Assembly: GCA_035524095.1 (NCBI GenBank)
Contig: DATKPK010000126.1
Coordinates: 1 to 9,088, forward strand
Direction of reading: 5' to 3'
Length of the DNA stretch: 9,088 nucleotides
Origin: DATJUF01 sp035524095
GTDB taxonomy: Bacteria; Desulfobacterota; Binatia; Binatales; Binataceae
In this document: in pieces, positions 1 to 7,055 of the stretch
How positions within the stretch are numbered: the first letter of the stretch is position 1
Layout: every line of letters starts with the position of its first letter
The notes under the pieces: generated by a model
Database searches by the model: none
What the model was told of the DNA's origin: nothing
The model's input: the letters and a program-made list of their open reading frames with translations, nothing else
Translations under genes and position numbers: made by a program

Positions 1-48
1 CAGGATCGGAGGGCAGGCCGGCCATGGCCGGCCTGCCCTCCGATCCTG
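1..48. repeat. Perfect 48-bp palindrome (24-bp arms, no loop)
   Basis: The first 48 bases equal their own reverse complement exactly; the centre is GGCCATGGCC at 20-29. As single-stranded DNA or RNA it could form a very stable GC-rich hairpin, but there is no run of T on either side as expected for an intrinsic terminator. Because it sits exactly at the window edge, the repeat may extend further left, or it may mark a contig end where assembly folded back on itself. No copy of the arm was noticed elsewhere in the window. Confidence 0.9.
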
Positions 49-54
49 CTTCGC

Positions 55-101
55 GGCAGCGAGCACGCACGGAGCTGAAGCTTCATCGCGTGCTCGCCGC
101 C
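55..101. repeat. Hairpin-forming inverted repeat upstream of the ABC permease operon
   Basis: Positions 55-68 (GGCAGCGAGCACGC) pair with 88-101 (GCGTGCTCGCCGCC), 13 of 14 positions complementary, the inner 10 perfect. The 19-nt loop contains a second small palindrome, TGAAGCTTCA (76-85). It ends 56 bases before the first permease start and lies just after the 48-bp palindrome. It could be the end structure of an upstream transcript, a leader hairpin of the operon, or an operator; no T-tract or promoter elements decide between these. Confidence 0.6.
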
Positions 102-157
102 CACGGGCTACTGACTAGCTAGGGATAATCGCTGCATCAGATGCGCTCGAAGCTCGC

Positions 158-1084
158 ATGATCGCATATCTCGCACGGCGGATCGTTTTTGGCGCAGCGG
201 TCCTGATCGGCACGTCGCTAATTACCTTCACCATAGCGTTTCTAATCCCGGCCGATCCGGCGGTGGCGGTGGCTGGCGCCAAAGCTGACCCGCAGACGCT
301 TGCCACAATCCGACAAGAGCTAGGACTCAATCGGCCGTTTTATGTTCAATACGGGATGTATCTTGATCGCTCGATCCACGGAGACCTTGGCCGATCCTAT
401 ATTCGTCGTGAAAATGTCACGACACTAATCCTCGAGCGCTTTCCGGCGACTGGGATTCTGGCGCTCAGCGCAATGCTCTTATCGCTGCTGATCGGAATCC
501 CGATGGGTATGACGGCGGCGGCTTATCGTGAACGCGCCTTTGACAATGCACTTCTCATCTTCTCACTGGTGCTGGTGTCGATTCCGGTGTTCTGGCTTGG
601 AACGATGCTGTTGATCGCTGGCGGACTCTATCTACACTCTTTTCCGCTCGGAGGCTTCGGCGATTGGAAGAGCCTGATGCTGCCGTCGCTGACGCTCGCA
701 CTGGGTTCGGCAGGCTACTATTCGCGGATTCTGCACACGAATCTGGTTGGCGCGATGGATCAAGAATACGTTCGGACCGCACGGAGCAAGGGCTTGTCTC
801 GGCGCGAGGCGATGATGAAACATGCGGTGCCCAATGCGATATTGCCTTTGGTGACACTGGCCGGACTCGACCTAGCGGGACTGTTATCGGGAGTTGTGCT
901 GACCGAGACGGTGTTTAATTGGCCCGGGATCGGACGGCTCGCTTTCGAGGCGATCTTCAATCTGGATATTCCGTTGATCATGGGGACGGTGTTGTTCTCC
1001 GCGTTCCTGATCGTCGTCGCGAATCTTATAGTCGATCTGCTCTATGCCTGGCTCGACCCGCGAATCAGGCTGGGTGACGCTTAG
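158..1084 (+). CDS. ABC transporter permease, DppB/OppB type (peptide/nickel importer family)
   Basis: Inner-membrane permease of a binding-protein-dependent importer for peptides or related compounds; it would pair with the next gene to form the channel. At 308 aa it is a usual full length. The N-terminus (MIAYLARRIV, then a hydrophobic helix to about residue 31) is typical of DppB proteins; further helices lie near 97-120, 131-155, 173-190, 236-253 and 272-297. The cytoplasmic EAA loop that docks on the ATPase is clear at about 203-235 (EYVRTARSKGLSRREAMMKH, then a VPNAILP segment). Family motifs also include GDLGRS (75-80), ETVFNWPGIGRL (250-261) and a DPR C-terminal end (300-302). The start is forced: an in-frame TAG at 116-118 precedes it and no other start codon lies between. 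No good Shine-Dalgarno sequence is visible. The transported substrate cannot be read from the permease. Confidence 0.95.
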   Translation: MIAYLARRIVFGAAVLIGTSLITFTIAFLIPADPAVAVAGAKADPQTLATIRQELGLNRPFYVQYGMYLDRSIHGDLGRSYIRRENVTTLILERFPATGILALSAMLLSLLIGIPMGMTAAAYRERAFDNALLIFSLVLVSIPVFWLGTMLLIAGGLYLHSFPLGGFGDWKSLMLPSLTLALGSAGYYSRILHTNLVGAMDQEYVRTARSKGLSRREAMMKHAVPNAILPLVTLAGLDLAGLLSGVVLTETVFNWPGIGRLAFEAIFNLDIPLIMGTVLFSAFLIVVANLIVDLLYAWLDPRIRLGDA

Positions 1085-1087
1085 CAG

Positions 1088-1906
1088 ATGCGCACGCGGT
1101 TGAATCCAATGGAAATGGTAGGCGCGCTGATGGTTCTGAGCGTAGTGCTGACCGCAGTTTTCGCACCGATAGTCGCACCACACGATCCGACACGCGCAGT
1201 CGCACAGACCTTCGGCGATCCCGGCTTTCCGTCGCGAGCGTTTCCGCTCGGTACTGATCAGCTAGGACGCGATGTACTCTCGCGAATCATCTTCGGTGCC
1301 CGAATCTCGCTGACTGTAGGAATCGCCGCGATGGCGGTGACGATGACGATTGGAGTCGCGGTCGGCCTGGCGGCAGGTTTCTTTGGCGGCGCCGTCGATT
1401 TCGCGCTGATGCGCTTCACGGATGTGATGCTAACACTGCCGGCCTTGTTGCTGGCCATGGCGTTCGTGGCGGTATTGCGGCCGAGCCTGTGGAGCATCCT
1501 ACTTGTAATCGGCCTGGTCTCGTGGACCTCGATTGCGCGCGTAGTGCGGGCCGAAGCGTTGTCGCTCACACAACGTGATTTTGTTATCTCGGCGCGATCC
1601 CTCGGAGCTTCTTCGATACGCCTGATCGGACGGCACGTTTTGCCGAACGTGATGCCGATCGTGGTCGTGATGGCGGTGCTCGGCACCTCAGGGACACTAT
1701 TGCTCGACGCGGGCTTGAGCTTCCTCGGGTTGGGCGTGCCGCCACCGACGCCAAGCTGGGGGAGGATGGTCGAAGAGGCCACGACCTATTTCCGCACCGC
1801 ACCGTGGCTCGCGATTTTTCCAGGTCTAGCGATACTGTACGCGGTGATGGGTTTCAATCTGCTCGGCTATGGCTATCTGCGGCGGCGCGGACGATCGTCC
1901 GCATGA
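1088..1906 (+). CDS. ABC transporter permease, DppC/OppC type (peptide/nickel importer family)
   Basis: Second permease of the importer, 272 aa, starting 3 bp after the first permease stop. The N-terminal helix is at about 10-30, followed by the DppC hallmark FPLGTDQLGRDVLSRIIFGA (52-71). The EAA loop is at about 164-193 (DFVISARSLGASSIRLIGRH, then VLPNVMP). The later family motif at 204-228 (LLLDAGLSFLGLG, then PPPTPSWGRMV) is intact, as is the final helix ending GYGYLRRRG. Internal Met codons at residues 8 and 10 are possible alternative starts; the first Met keeps the tight spacing to the upstream gene. The stop codon overlaps the start of the binding-protein gene (ATGA), so translation of the two is probably coupled. 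No key region is missing. Confidence 0.95.
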   Translation: MRTRLNPMEMVGALMVLSVVLTAVFAPIVAPHDPTRAVAQTFGDPGFPSRAFPLGTDQLGRDVLSRIIFGARISLTVGIAAMAVTMTIGVAVGLAAGFFGGAVDFALMRFTDVMLTLPALLLAMAFVAVLRPSLWSILLVIGLVSWTSIARVVRAEALSLTQRDFVISARSLGASSIRLIGRHVLPNVMPIVVVMAVLGTSGTLLLDAGLSFLGLGVPPPTPSWGRMVEEATTYFRTAPWLAIFPGLAILYAVMGFNLLGYGYLRRRGRSSA

Positions 1907-3555
1907 ACTGCTCCCGGCTGTCGGCAACCCGCTGCGCGGTTTCGGGCGTCGCCGGTTGCTTTAAATGGATGAGCGTCATCGCGCTCAGCTCCCTTCTGCT
2001 CGGATGTCGAGCGGGCGCACCGCCGCTGAATTTCCCGCGGGGCGCGCAGGTCTTAAATCTCGCGGCCACGGACGACGTGCCGACGCTTGACCCGGCGGCC
2101 GGCTATGACACCGCGTCATGGTCATTCGAGCAGATGATTTTCGACACGTTGGTGCGTTATGGCGACGACAATGTGACGATTGTCCCGGACCTCGCGACTG
2201 CATGGGAGGTGAGTCCTGACGCGACCGTCTTCACGTTTCAACTCCGCCACGACGCAATGTTTACCAATGGGCGCGCAGTCACCAGCGCGGATTTCAAGTA
2301 CGCGATTGAACGGGTGCTGAATCCGGCGACGCGCTCGAAAGGGATGGAATATTATCGCGAGATTAGCGGCGCGGTGGATTATATAGCGGGTCATGCGACG
2401 AGTGTCAGCGGTATTGTTGTGCCCGACTCATGGACAATTGTTTTTCACCTAACGGCGCCGGATCCAATTTTTGTACAGAAGCTGGCGATGCCGTTCGCGG
2501 CGGCCGTACCACGAGAAGTGACCGAGCGTTGGGGCGACGATTTCTCCAGTCATGTGGTGGGCAGCGGCCCCTTTATGCTGCGCGAGTGGATCGGTGGTCA
2601 GCGCATCGTGCTGGTCAAAAATCCGCATTACTTCATCAAGGGCGAGCCACATCTCGACGCGGTCGAGATGATGATCGGCGTTAACGAGGAACTTGAGTGG
2701 TTCAAGTTTGAAGCGGGCGAGGTGGATGTTGCGGGAATTCCGCCGGCCGACTTTACCTACGTGATGAAGACGCCGCGGCTCAAGGCGCTGACGCTGCGGA
2801 TGGTCACGCTGGCGACTGAGTATCTAGGGATGAACTGCCAGATGGCGCCGTTCAACGACGTACGCGTCCGGCGGGCTTTCAACTATGCAATCAACAAGCG
2901 CAAGCTGATCGCGGTCCTCAACGGGCGGGGCGTGGTGGCGCGCGGCGTGCTGCCACCGGGGCTACCAGGTTACGACCCGGATATCCAAGGCTACGACTAC
3001 AATCCGGCTGAGGCGCGACGCCTCCTTGAAGCTGCCGGAGTTCCATCCGGTCTGGCGCCAATCTTGTGGATGCGCGCGGATCAAACCGAGATGATGATCG
3101 GCCAATCGATCCAGCAGGATCTCGCGTTGGTGGGCGTTAACGTCGTGCTCAAGCCGGTTGCTTGGGGACCGCTGCTCGAAGCGGTCAGACAGCCAGATAC
3201 AGTGCCGCTGGTATCACTTGGGTGGGAGGCGGATTTTCCCGATCCCGAGAATTTTCTCGAAGTGTTGTTTGGGCGCGACCAATGGGGTTCGAATAACGAT
3301 ACGTTCTACGCCAATCCGGCGGTCGATAAGCTTTTGCGTGAGGCTGCGCCGGTCAGTGATGACACTCGGCGTTATGCGCTTTATCAAGAGGCCGAGAAGA
3401 TCGTCGTCGCCGACGCACCCTGGGTATTCCTCTACAATCCTGTGACCTATGTCATCCGTCAGTCATGGGTGCATGGCTGGCAGCTGAATCCGATCCGCCC
3501 GACGCGCTGGGAAAAGGTGTGGCTATCACCGCATCCGGTGCATGATCAGGATTAG
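1903..3555 (+). CDS. Family-5 extracellular solute-binding lipoprotein of the ABC importer
   Basis: Periplasmic substrate-binding component (SBP_bac_5 type) that delivers ligand to the two permeases just upstream. From the ATG at 1903 the protein is 550 aa, the usual size. The reading frame is open further upstream to an ATG at 1804, but that would add 33 residues read through the end of the permease gene; the 1903 ATG forms an ATGA overlap with the permease stop and is preferred. A third ATG at 1969 would give a signal sequence with no basic residue. A lipoprotein signal is visible: basic N-region, then SVIALSSLLLGC with lipobox LLGC, the lipidated Cys being residue 35. Family landmarks include TLDPAAGYDTAS (61-72), GSGPFMLREW (220-229), KNPHYF (239-244), FNDVRVRRAFNYAINKRKLI (317-336), GYDYNPAEARRLLEAAGV (363-380) and WEADFPDPENF (441-451). 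Ligand unknown; peptides are likely but sugars, opines or metals occur in this family. Confidence 0.93.
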   Translation: MNCSRLSATRCAVSGVAGCFKWMSVIALSSLLLGCRAGAPPLNFPRGAQVLNLAATDDVPTLDPAAGYDTASWSFEQMIFDTLVRYGDDNVTIVPDLATAWEVSPDATVFTFQLRHDAMFTNGRAVTSADFKYAIERVLNPATRSKGMEYYREISGAVDYIAGHATSVSGIVVPDSWTIVFHLTAPDPIFVQKLAMPFAAAVPREVTERWGDDFSSHVVGSGPFMLREWIGGQRIVLVKNPHYFIKGEPHLDAVEMMIGVNEELEWFKFEAGEVDVAGIPPADFTYVMKTPRLKALTLRMVTLATEYLGMNCQMAPFNDVRVRRAFNYAINKRKLIAVLNGRGVVARGVLPPGLPGYDPDIQGYDYNPAEARRLLEAAGVPSGLAPILWMRADQTEMMIGQSIQQDLALVGVNVVLKPVAWGPLLEAVRQPDTVPLVSLGWEADFPDPENFLEVLFGRDQWGSNNDTFYANPAVDKLLREAAPVSDDTRRYALYQEAEKIVVADAPWVFLYNPVTYVIRQSWVHGWQLNPIRPTRWEKVWLSPHPVHDQD

Positions 3556-3581
3556 CCAGCGATCAGACGGGGCGACGCAGG

Positions 3582-4034
3582 TTACGCGGGTTTGCGGCGC
3601 ATCATGCCAGCACGGCGCGACTTGACCACAATTTCGCCGCGTTGATTGACGCCGCGATGCTCGAACATCACCACGCCCCATTGCGGTCGCGATTTCGATT
3701 CGCGCACTTCGATGATTTCGGTCTCGGCAGTAATCGTGTCGCCGATAAAGACTGGGCGGGGGAATTCGGTTTTCTCGAAGCCGAGGTTCCCGACAGTGGT
3801 GCCAAGGGTGAGTTCGCCGACTGACAGACCGACTACGAGGCCGAGCGTAAAGATGCTGTTGACCAAGCGCTGGCCGAACTCGGTGTTCTTGGAAAACTCG
3901 GCGTCGAGATGGAGCGGTTGCGGATTCAGGGTTAAAGCCGAAAAGAGCAGATTGTCAGTTTCGGTGACGGTCCGGCCCGGCTGGTGCTTAAATACGTCGC
4001 CGACGCGGAATTCCTCGAAATATTTTCCTGCCAT
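3582..4034 (-). CDS. MaoC-like acyl-CoA hydratase/dehydratase
   Basis: A 150-aa single hot-dog-fold protein of the MaoC/(R)-hydratase family, cytoplasmic, expected to add or remove water on enoyl-CoA substrates, usually as a homodimer. The sequence runs from the N-terminal FEEFRVGDVFKHQPGRTVTE (6-25) through the hydratase-2 region FSALTLNPQPLHLDAEFS (31-48) to FPRPVFIGDTITAETEI (91-107) and ESKSRP (112-117). The conserved active-site His is H42. The position of the catalytic Asp of PhaJ-type hydratases (five residues before that His) is N37 here. From memory, the MaoC subgroup with an NPQPLHLD or NTQPLHLD motif shares this; members act on branched or dicarboxylic C5 CoA esters such as itaconyl- or mesaconyl-CoA, so this is a possible substrate class, not an established one. 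The start is supported by a good ribosome site on the minus strand, GGAGAGG with GGAG 6 nt from ATG. It is the last of three minus-strand genes and is convergent with the ABC operon, 26 bp away. Confidence 0.9.
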   Translation of the reverse strand: MAGKYFEEFRVGDVFKHQPGRTVTETDNLLFSALTLNPQPLHLDAEFSKNTEFGQRLVNSIFTLGLVVGLSVGELTLGTTVGNLGFEKTEFPRPVFIGDTITAETEIIEVRESKSRPQWGVVMFEHRGVNQRGEIVVKSRRAGMMRRKPA

Positions 4035-4037
4035 GAT

Positions 4038-4044
4038 CCTCTCC
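4038..4044 (-). promoter_or_regulatory. Shine-Dalgarno sequence of the MaoC-like gene
   Basis: On the minus strand GGAGAGG precedes the ATG, the GGAG core being 6 nt from it. This is the clearest ribosome binding site in the window; most other starts here have weak or no visible site. Confidence 0.75.
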
Positions 4045-4181
4045 GATTTGGTTAAGGCGCCTCATTCGCAGATTGAGTCGCGCATTGGCTCACAGGTCCG
4101 GCCTAGCTCGCGATTGCGCTTGAGCACGCGCGTAATTGATAGCGGATTATGCAGGTATAGGCGAGAATCGCGATGCTGGCG

Positions 4182-5504
4182 CTAGCCGGGATGCACATTG
4201 TGCGAGGTCGCATCGGGCGACAACTGTTCGAGCGACTGTCCACGCGTTTCCGGCACGAAGAGGAGCACCAGTAGCGCCCCAACGAACGGACCTAAGGCGA
4301 AGATAGAAGCGGCGTTGCCCAACCCGCCCATAGGGACCGAGAGCCTGCCGACGATTACTGGTGCGAGAGTCCATCCGAGCTGGCCGAGCACCTGCACGGT
4401 CAGGCTGTAGCCGGTCGCTCGCGAGACGGTAGGGAACAGCTCCGACGAGATGGCCGAAGCGGCAGCTCGAGCGCCTTGGTAAGAGAACATGGTCGCCATG
4501 ATCGCCAGCATCATGCGCTGGTGGCTGCCGCCTCGGAATAGCGTGAACATCGCGGCGCCGGCGGCGCAGTAAAAGAGCGAGGTGGTGGCGCGCCTGCCGA
4601 CGCGGTCGAGCATCAGGCCGCTGAGGAGGGTCCCGGCGGACCCCATCAAATAAGCCAGCACGAACGCCGTGCCGACCTCGCCGGAAGTCCAACCGTGGTC
4701 GCGCTGAGCATAGAGGCTGAAGAAGGAGATAGTTGGGCCGCCGACCAAGCCGATGCAGTTGCATAGCGCGGAGACGAGCAGCAGCCGCGTGCGATAGGCA
4801 CTCGAATGGCGTCCCATGCATTGGCGAATCGGGGCGAGGATACTGGCGCGCGGCAGGCCCAGCGTCGTTCGGGTTAACTCGGAGGCCGTGAAACGCGTGG
4901 TCTCGCGCATCCCGCGGCGCATCCAGGCGACCAGCAGCAGCGGCGCGATGCCGAGCAAATACATGCCGCGCCAGCCGAAACTTGAACGGGCGACGTAGCC
5001 GTAAAGGATGCCGGCGGCGGTCACGCCAATGAAAGCGACGGTGTGCAGAATCGAGATCGCCCGGCCACGCATCTCGTCGGGAAATTCCTCGCAGATGATC
5101 GTTACGGCAAGGCCGAATTCAGCGGCGAGAAAGACCTGGGAGATGCTCTGGAACAAGGTGAATGAAGCCAGCCCGGAAGAGAGCGCGGTCAACAGGGTAA
5201 AGAAGGCGTAGCAGAGAACAGTGTTGCCGATGACCCGCTTGCGCCCGACACGGTCGGCCAGAGTGACGACGAAGAACGACATGATGCCGCCGGTGCGCAC
5301 TAAGGTCGCCATCAGGCCGACGGCGGTGTCGCTAAGATGAAAATCGCGCGCGATGTCCGGGGTGCATAGATGGAAGATGGTGATGTCGTAGCCTTCGAAG
5401 ATGGTGGCCGAGACCAGCATCCCGAGCAGCGCCCATAAATAGCGCTGACGCCTCGGGGACGCGTCCTCAAGATTGGTGAGATGATTTGCGCGCGCTGGCT
5501 CCAT
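4182..5504 (-). CDS. MFS transporter, aromatic-acid/sugar H+ symporter-like
   Basis: A 440-aa, 12-helix major facilitator carrier of the inner membrane, likely proton-coupled uptake of a small organic acid or sugar-like compound. Helix 1 carries FEGYDITIF (36-44), close to the (D/E)GYD signature of aromatic-acid/H+ symporters. The loop 2-3 motif LADRVGRKR (82-90) and its second-half counterpart LDRVGRR (299-305) are both intact. EEFPDEMRGRAISI (139-152) and SSELFPTVSRATGYSL (353-368) are the paired loop motifs of this branch, and the end has FVPETRGQSLEQL (416-428) as in sugar/metabolite porters. The start is forced: an in-frame stop (minus-strand TGA at 5529-5531) lies 24 bp upstream and this is the only ATG in between. 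A GAGG about 15 nt upstream is too distant to be a convincing ribosome site. It lies between the exported protein gene (93 bp upstream) and the MaoC gene (147 bp downstream), all co-directional. The exact substrate is undetermined. Confidence 0.9.
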   Translation of the reverse strand: MEPARANHLTNLEDASPRRQRYLWALLGMLVSATIFEGYDITIFHLCTPDIARDFHLSDTAVGLMATLVRTGGIMSFFVVTLADRVGRKRVIGNTVLCYAFFTLLTALSSGLASFTLFQSISQVFLAAEFGLAVTIICEEFPDEMRGRAISILHTVAFIGVTAAGILYGYVARSSFGWRGMYLLGIAPLLLVAWMRRGMRETTRFTASELTRTTLGLPRASILAPIRQCMGRHSSAYRTRLLLVSALCNCIGLVGGPTISFFSLYAQRDHGWTSGEVGTAFVLAYLMGSAGTLLSGLMLDRVGRRATTSLFYCAAGAAMFTLFRGGSHQRMMLAIMATMFSYQGARAAASAISSELFPTVSRATGYSLTVQVLGQLGWTLAPVIVGRLSVPMGGLGNAASIFALGPFVGALLVLLFVPETRGQSLEQLSPDATSHNVHPG

Positions 5505-5558
5505 CAGAAATTGGGCGGCCTCGTCGGTTCAGGCTGGCTGGACGGATAAGCTTCCAGA

Positions 5559-5576
5559 TTGCCGGGCGACCGGCAA
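5559..5576. repeat. Short perfect hairpin between exported-protein and MFS genes
   Basis: TTGCCGG (5559-5565) and CCGGCAA (5570-5576) form a 7-bp stem around a 4-nt loop, GCGA on the plus strand. It lies in the 93-bp gap after the stop of the exported-protein gene. No T-run follows on the minus strand, so it is at best a weak terminator or an RNA-end-protecting hairpin; it could be chance in GC-rich DNA. Confidence 0.35.
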
Positions 5577-5597
5577 GCCGAGATTGCGGAGGGCCGG

Positions 5598-6887
5598 TTA
5601 ATCATGCTGGAGCGGAGGTTGGCTAGCGACGCGCTGCAAGGTTGCCTGACCGGCTTCACTCAGGACGCCACTGTGCGAACTAGTTTTGAGCGCGCTAAAA
5701 TATGCCTCATAGCGGGTGCCCCCGAAGCTGAAGTGGAGTGGCCGCGATTGAGTTGAGACGTGAAGCGACTGATTCTGGTAGTACCCAGTCAGGGCGGCAG
5801 CCAAACCGTGCCCCGCCTGGCATTGGAGCCATGACATCATATCTGGCCGCGCACAATTCACCCTCTCAGCCTCCATCGAGACCTGCTGTACTGCCAAATC
5901 CTCACCTGCACAATCAACGCGAGAGTCGTAGGTGAGATTCTGACCGATGATCTTACCGGTCAGGGTCAGCTGGTTATCGGCGCCTTTCACACTCAGGTCG
6001 CGTGCAAACAGAATTGTGGAGAGACCCTGGACGCTGACCGGAATGTTGAATGTGGGCGAGTAGATTGCAAGCATCTGATTGACGAATCCGTAGCGCGCCT
6101 CCGCGATAACGTTGGTGGAGGACGGTGAGGACTGGATCGCCGTGGTCAATGCGTCCTCGCTGAGGAACGAGCCGTCCGGATTACTGGCAGTGCCGCCTGG
6201 GTAGGCGTCAATGATAACGCCGTTGCGGCGGAAACCGACGGCGAGATCGAATTTAAGATTTTGGCCCGGACCTGTAAGTGGCTGGAGACCCCTGGTCGGG
6301 TAGCTGACGCCACGGGATGCAGCCGACGGTAGATTGGGTGTGGTGAACCCTGGACGCGCAGCCGAAGATGAATCAACGACGGCAAGCGCTAAGCGCCATA
6401 GTTGCCAACTCAGGCGAAGCCGGGCAGCCGCGACCCATTCCGGAGAGCCGGGAACACGCAACTCGCGTCCGGCGATCGTGGGAAGCGGCTGATCACAATC
6501 TGACGGTTCCAGCGAGCGGGCACGCAATGGAGCATCGCCCTCGTCAATCACGCCAATCATGCGGCCGTCACCGCGCTCATCGGAGCCGCAATATAGGAGC
6601 TCGGTGATAGTCAATTGCTGGCTGGTGACATCTGTTGGATCCGCGGGCGGATTGAGCTTCAGAGGAAGTGCTTGGTCGGCGACCTCGGTAATCAGTTCGG
6701 GTCGAAGAATGACACGCAGCGAGGGCGCTTCCTGAGCCAGCGCTGCAGACCCGGGCAGCAGCACACGAGTGCCGAGCAACACCATGACTCGAATAGCTGC
6801 AAAGGCATGCGACCGGCCGATAATGCGGAACCCGACGGGCCATTCCCGATCGCGGTGGCCTCTCGCACGCCATTTAAGATCCCGCAT
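5598..6887 (-). CDS. Unrecognised exported protein (429 aa)
   Basis: I do not recognise the family. The N-terminus carries a likely secretion signal: an unusually long basic n-region (Arg-rich residues 1-33), a hydrophobic stretch at about 34-51 and an ALA site suggesting cleavage after residue 51. A start at Met35 (position 6785) would leave almost no n-region; an in-frame stop at 6897-6899 excludes a longer protein. The mature part has no membrane helix and looks rich in beta strands, with five Cys at 100, 131, 326, 345 and 356, the last three clustered in the C-terminal third. A low-complexity Ser/Pro/Gly-rich linker lies at about 172-210. The start of the mature region (LRVILRPELITEVADQALPL, then KLNPP) has the amphipathic-helix-plus-strand pattern seen in lipid-binding TULIP/YceB-like proteins, but this is only a resemblance. 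It begins a three-gene minus-strand run with the MFS and MaoC genes and is divergent from the M20 gene. Neither start has a clear ribosome site. Confidence 0.75.
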   Translation of the reverse strand: MRDLKWRARGHRDREWPVGFRIIGRSHAFAAIRVMVLLGTRVLLPGSAALAQEAPSLRVILRPELITEVADQALPLKLNPPADPTDVTSQQLTITELLYCGSDERGDGRMIGVIDEGDAPLRARSLEPSDCDQPLPTIAGRELRVPGSPEWVAAARLRLSWQLWRLALAVVDSSSAARPGFTTPNLPSAASRGVSYPTRGLQPLTGPGQNLKFDLAVGFRRNGVIIDAYPGGTASNPDGSFLSEDALTTAIQSSPSSTNVIAEARYGFVNQMLAIYSPTFNIPVSVQGLSTILFARDLSVKGADNQLTLTGKIIGQNLTYDSRVDCAGEDLAVQQVSMEAERVNCARPDMMSWLQCQAGHGLAAALTGYYQNQSLHVSTQSRPLHFSFGGTRYEAYFSALKTSSHSGVLSEAGQATLQRVASQPPLQHD

Positions 6888-7055
6888 CTGATGGATTCAG
6901 GACGCTCACGCGGATCGATCTTAGCCGATCTATGGGATAAAAGAACGGGGCCAGGCGCTGACCTCTACTACACAGGCGGTGCGCCAGCTTATAGACTCGC
7001 CTGCGATGCATATGACCCCACGGCCTGACTCCTCGCGTGATGATTTGACCATCGG
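6888..7055. other. Divergent intergenic region between the exported-protein and M20 genes
   Basis: This 168-bp gap separates two divergent starts, so it should hold promoters for both directions. The only patterned sequence I see is a GATC-containing near-repeat at about 6916-6934 (CGATCTTAG followed by CCGATCTATG). No convincing -35/-10 pair or operator could be assigned by eye. Confidence 0.4.

Noticed and set aside
1258..1782. 174-codon antisense frame in the second permease gene
   Set aside because: The Ser/Thr/Ile/Arg-rich composition is that of a shadow frame; the permease on the plus strand is fully intact.
1804..1902. N-terminal extension of the binding protein to an ATG at 1804
   Set aside because: It would overlap the permease gene by 99 bp and add residues ahead of a complete lipoprotein signal; the ATG at 1903 gives the normal ATGA overlap.
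3646..4185. 179-codon open frame on the plus strand
   Set aside because: It is antisense to the MaoC-like gene, extends past its start into the intergenic gap, has no family features, and is expected by chance in GC-rich coding DNA.
4147..4821. 224-codon open frame on the minus strand
   Set aside because: It is a shifted frame inside the MFS gene, very rich in Arg, His and Pro, with no domain-like pattern; the MFS motifs run through this region without a frameshift.
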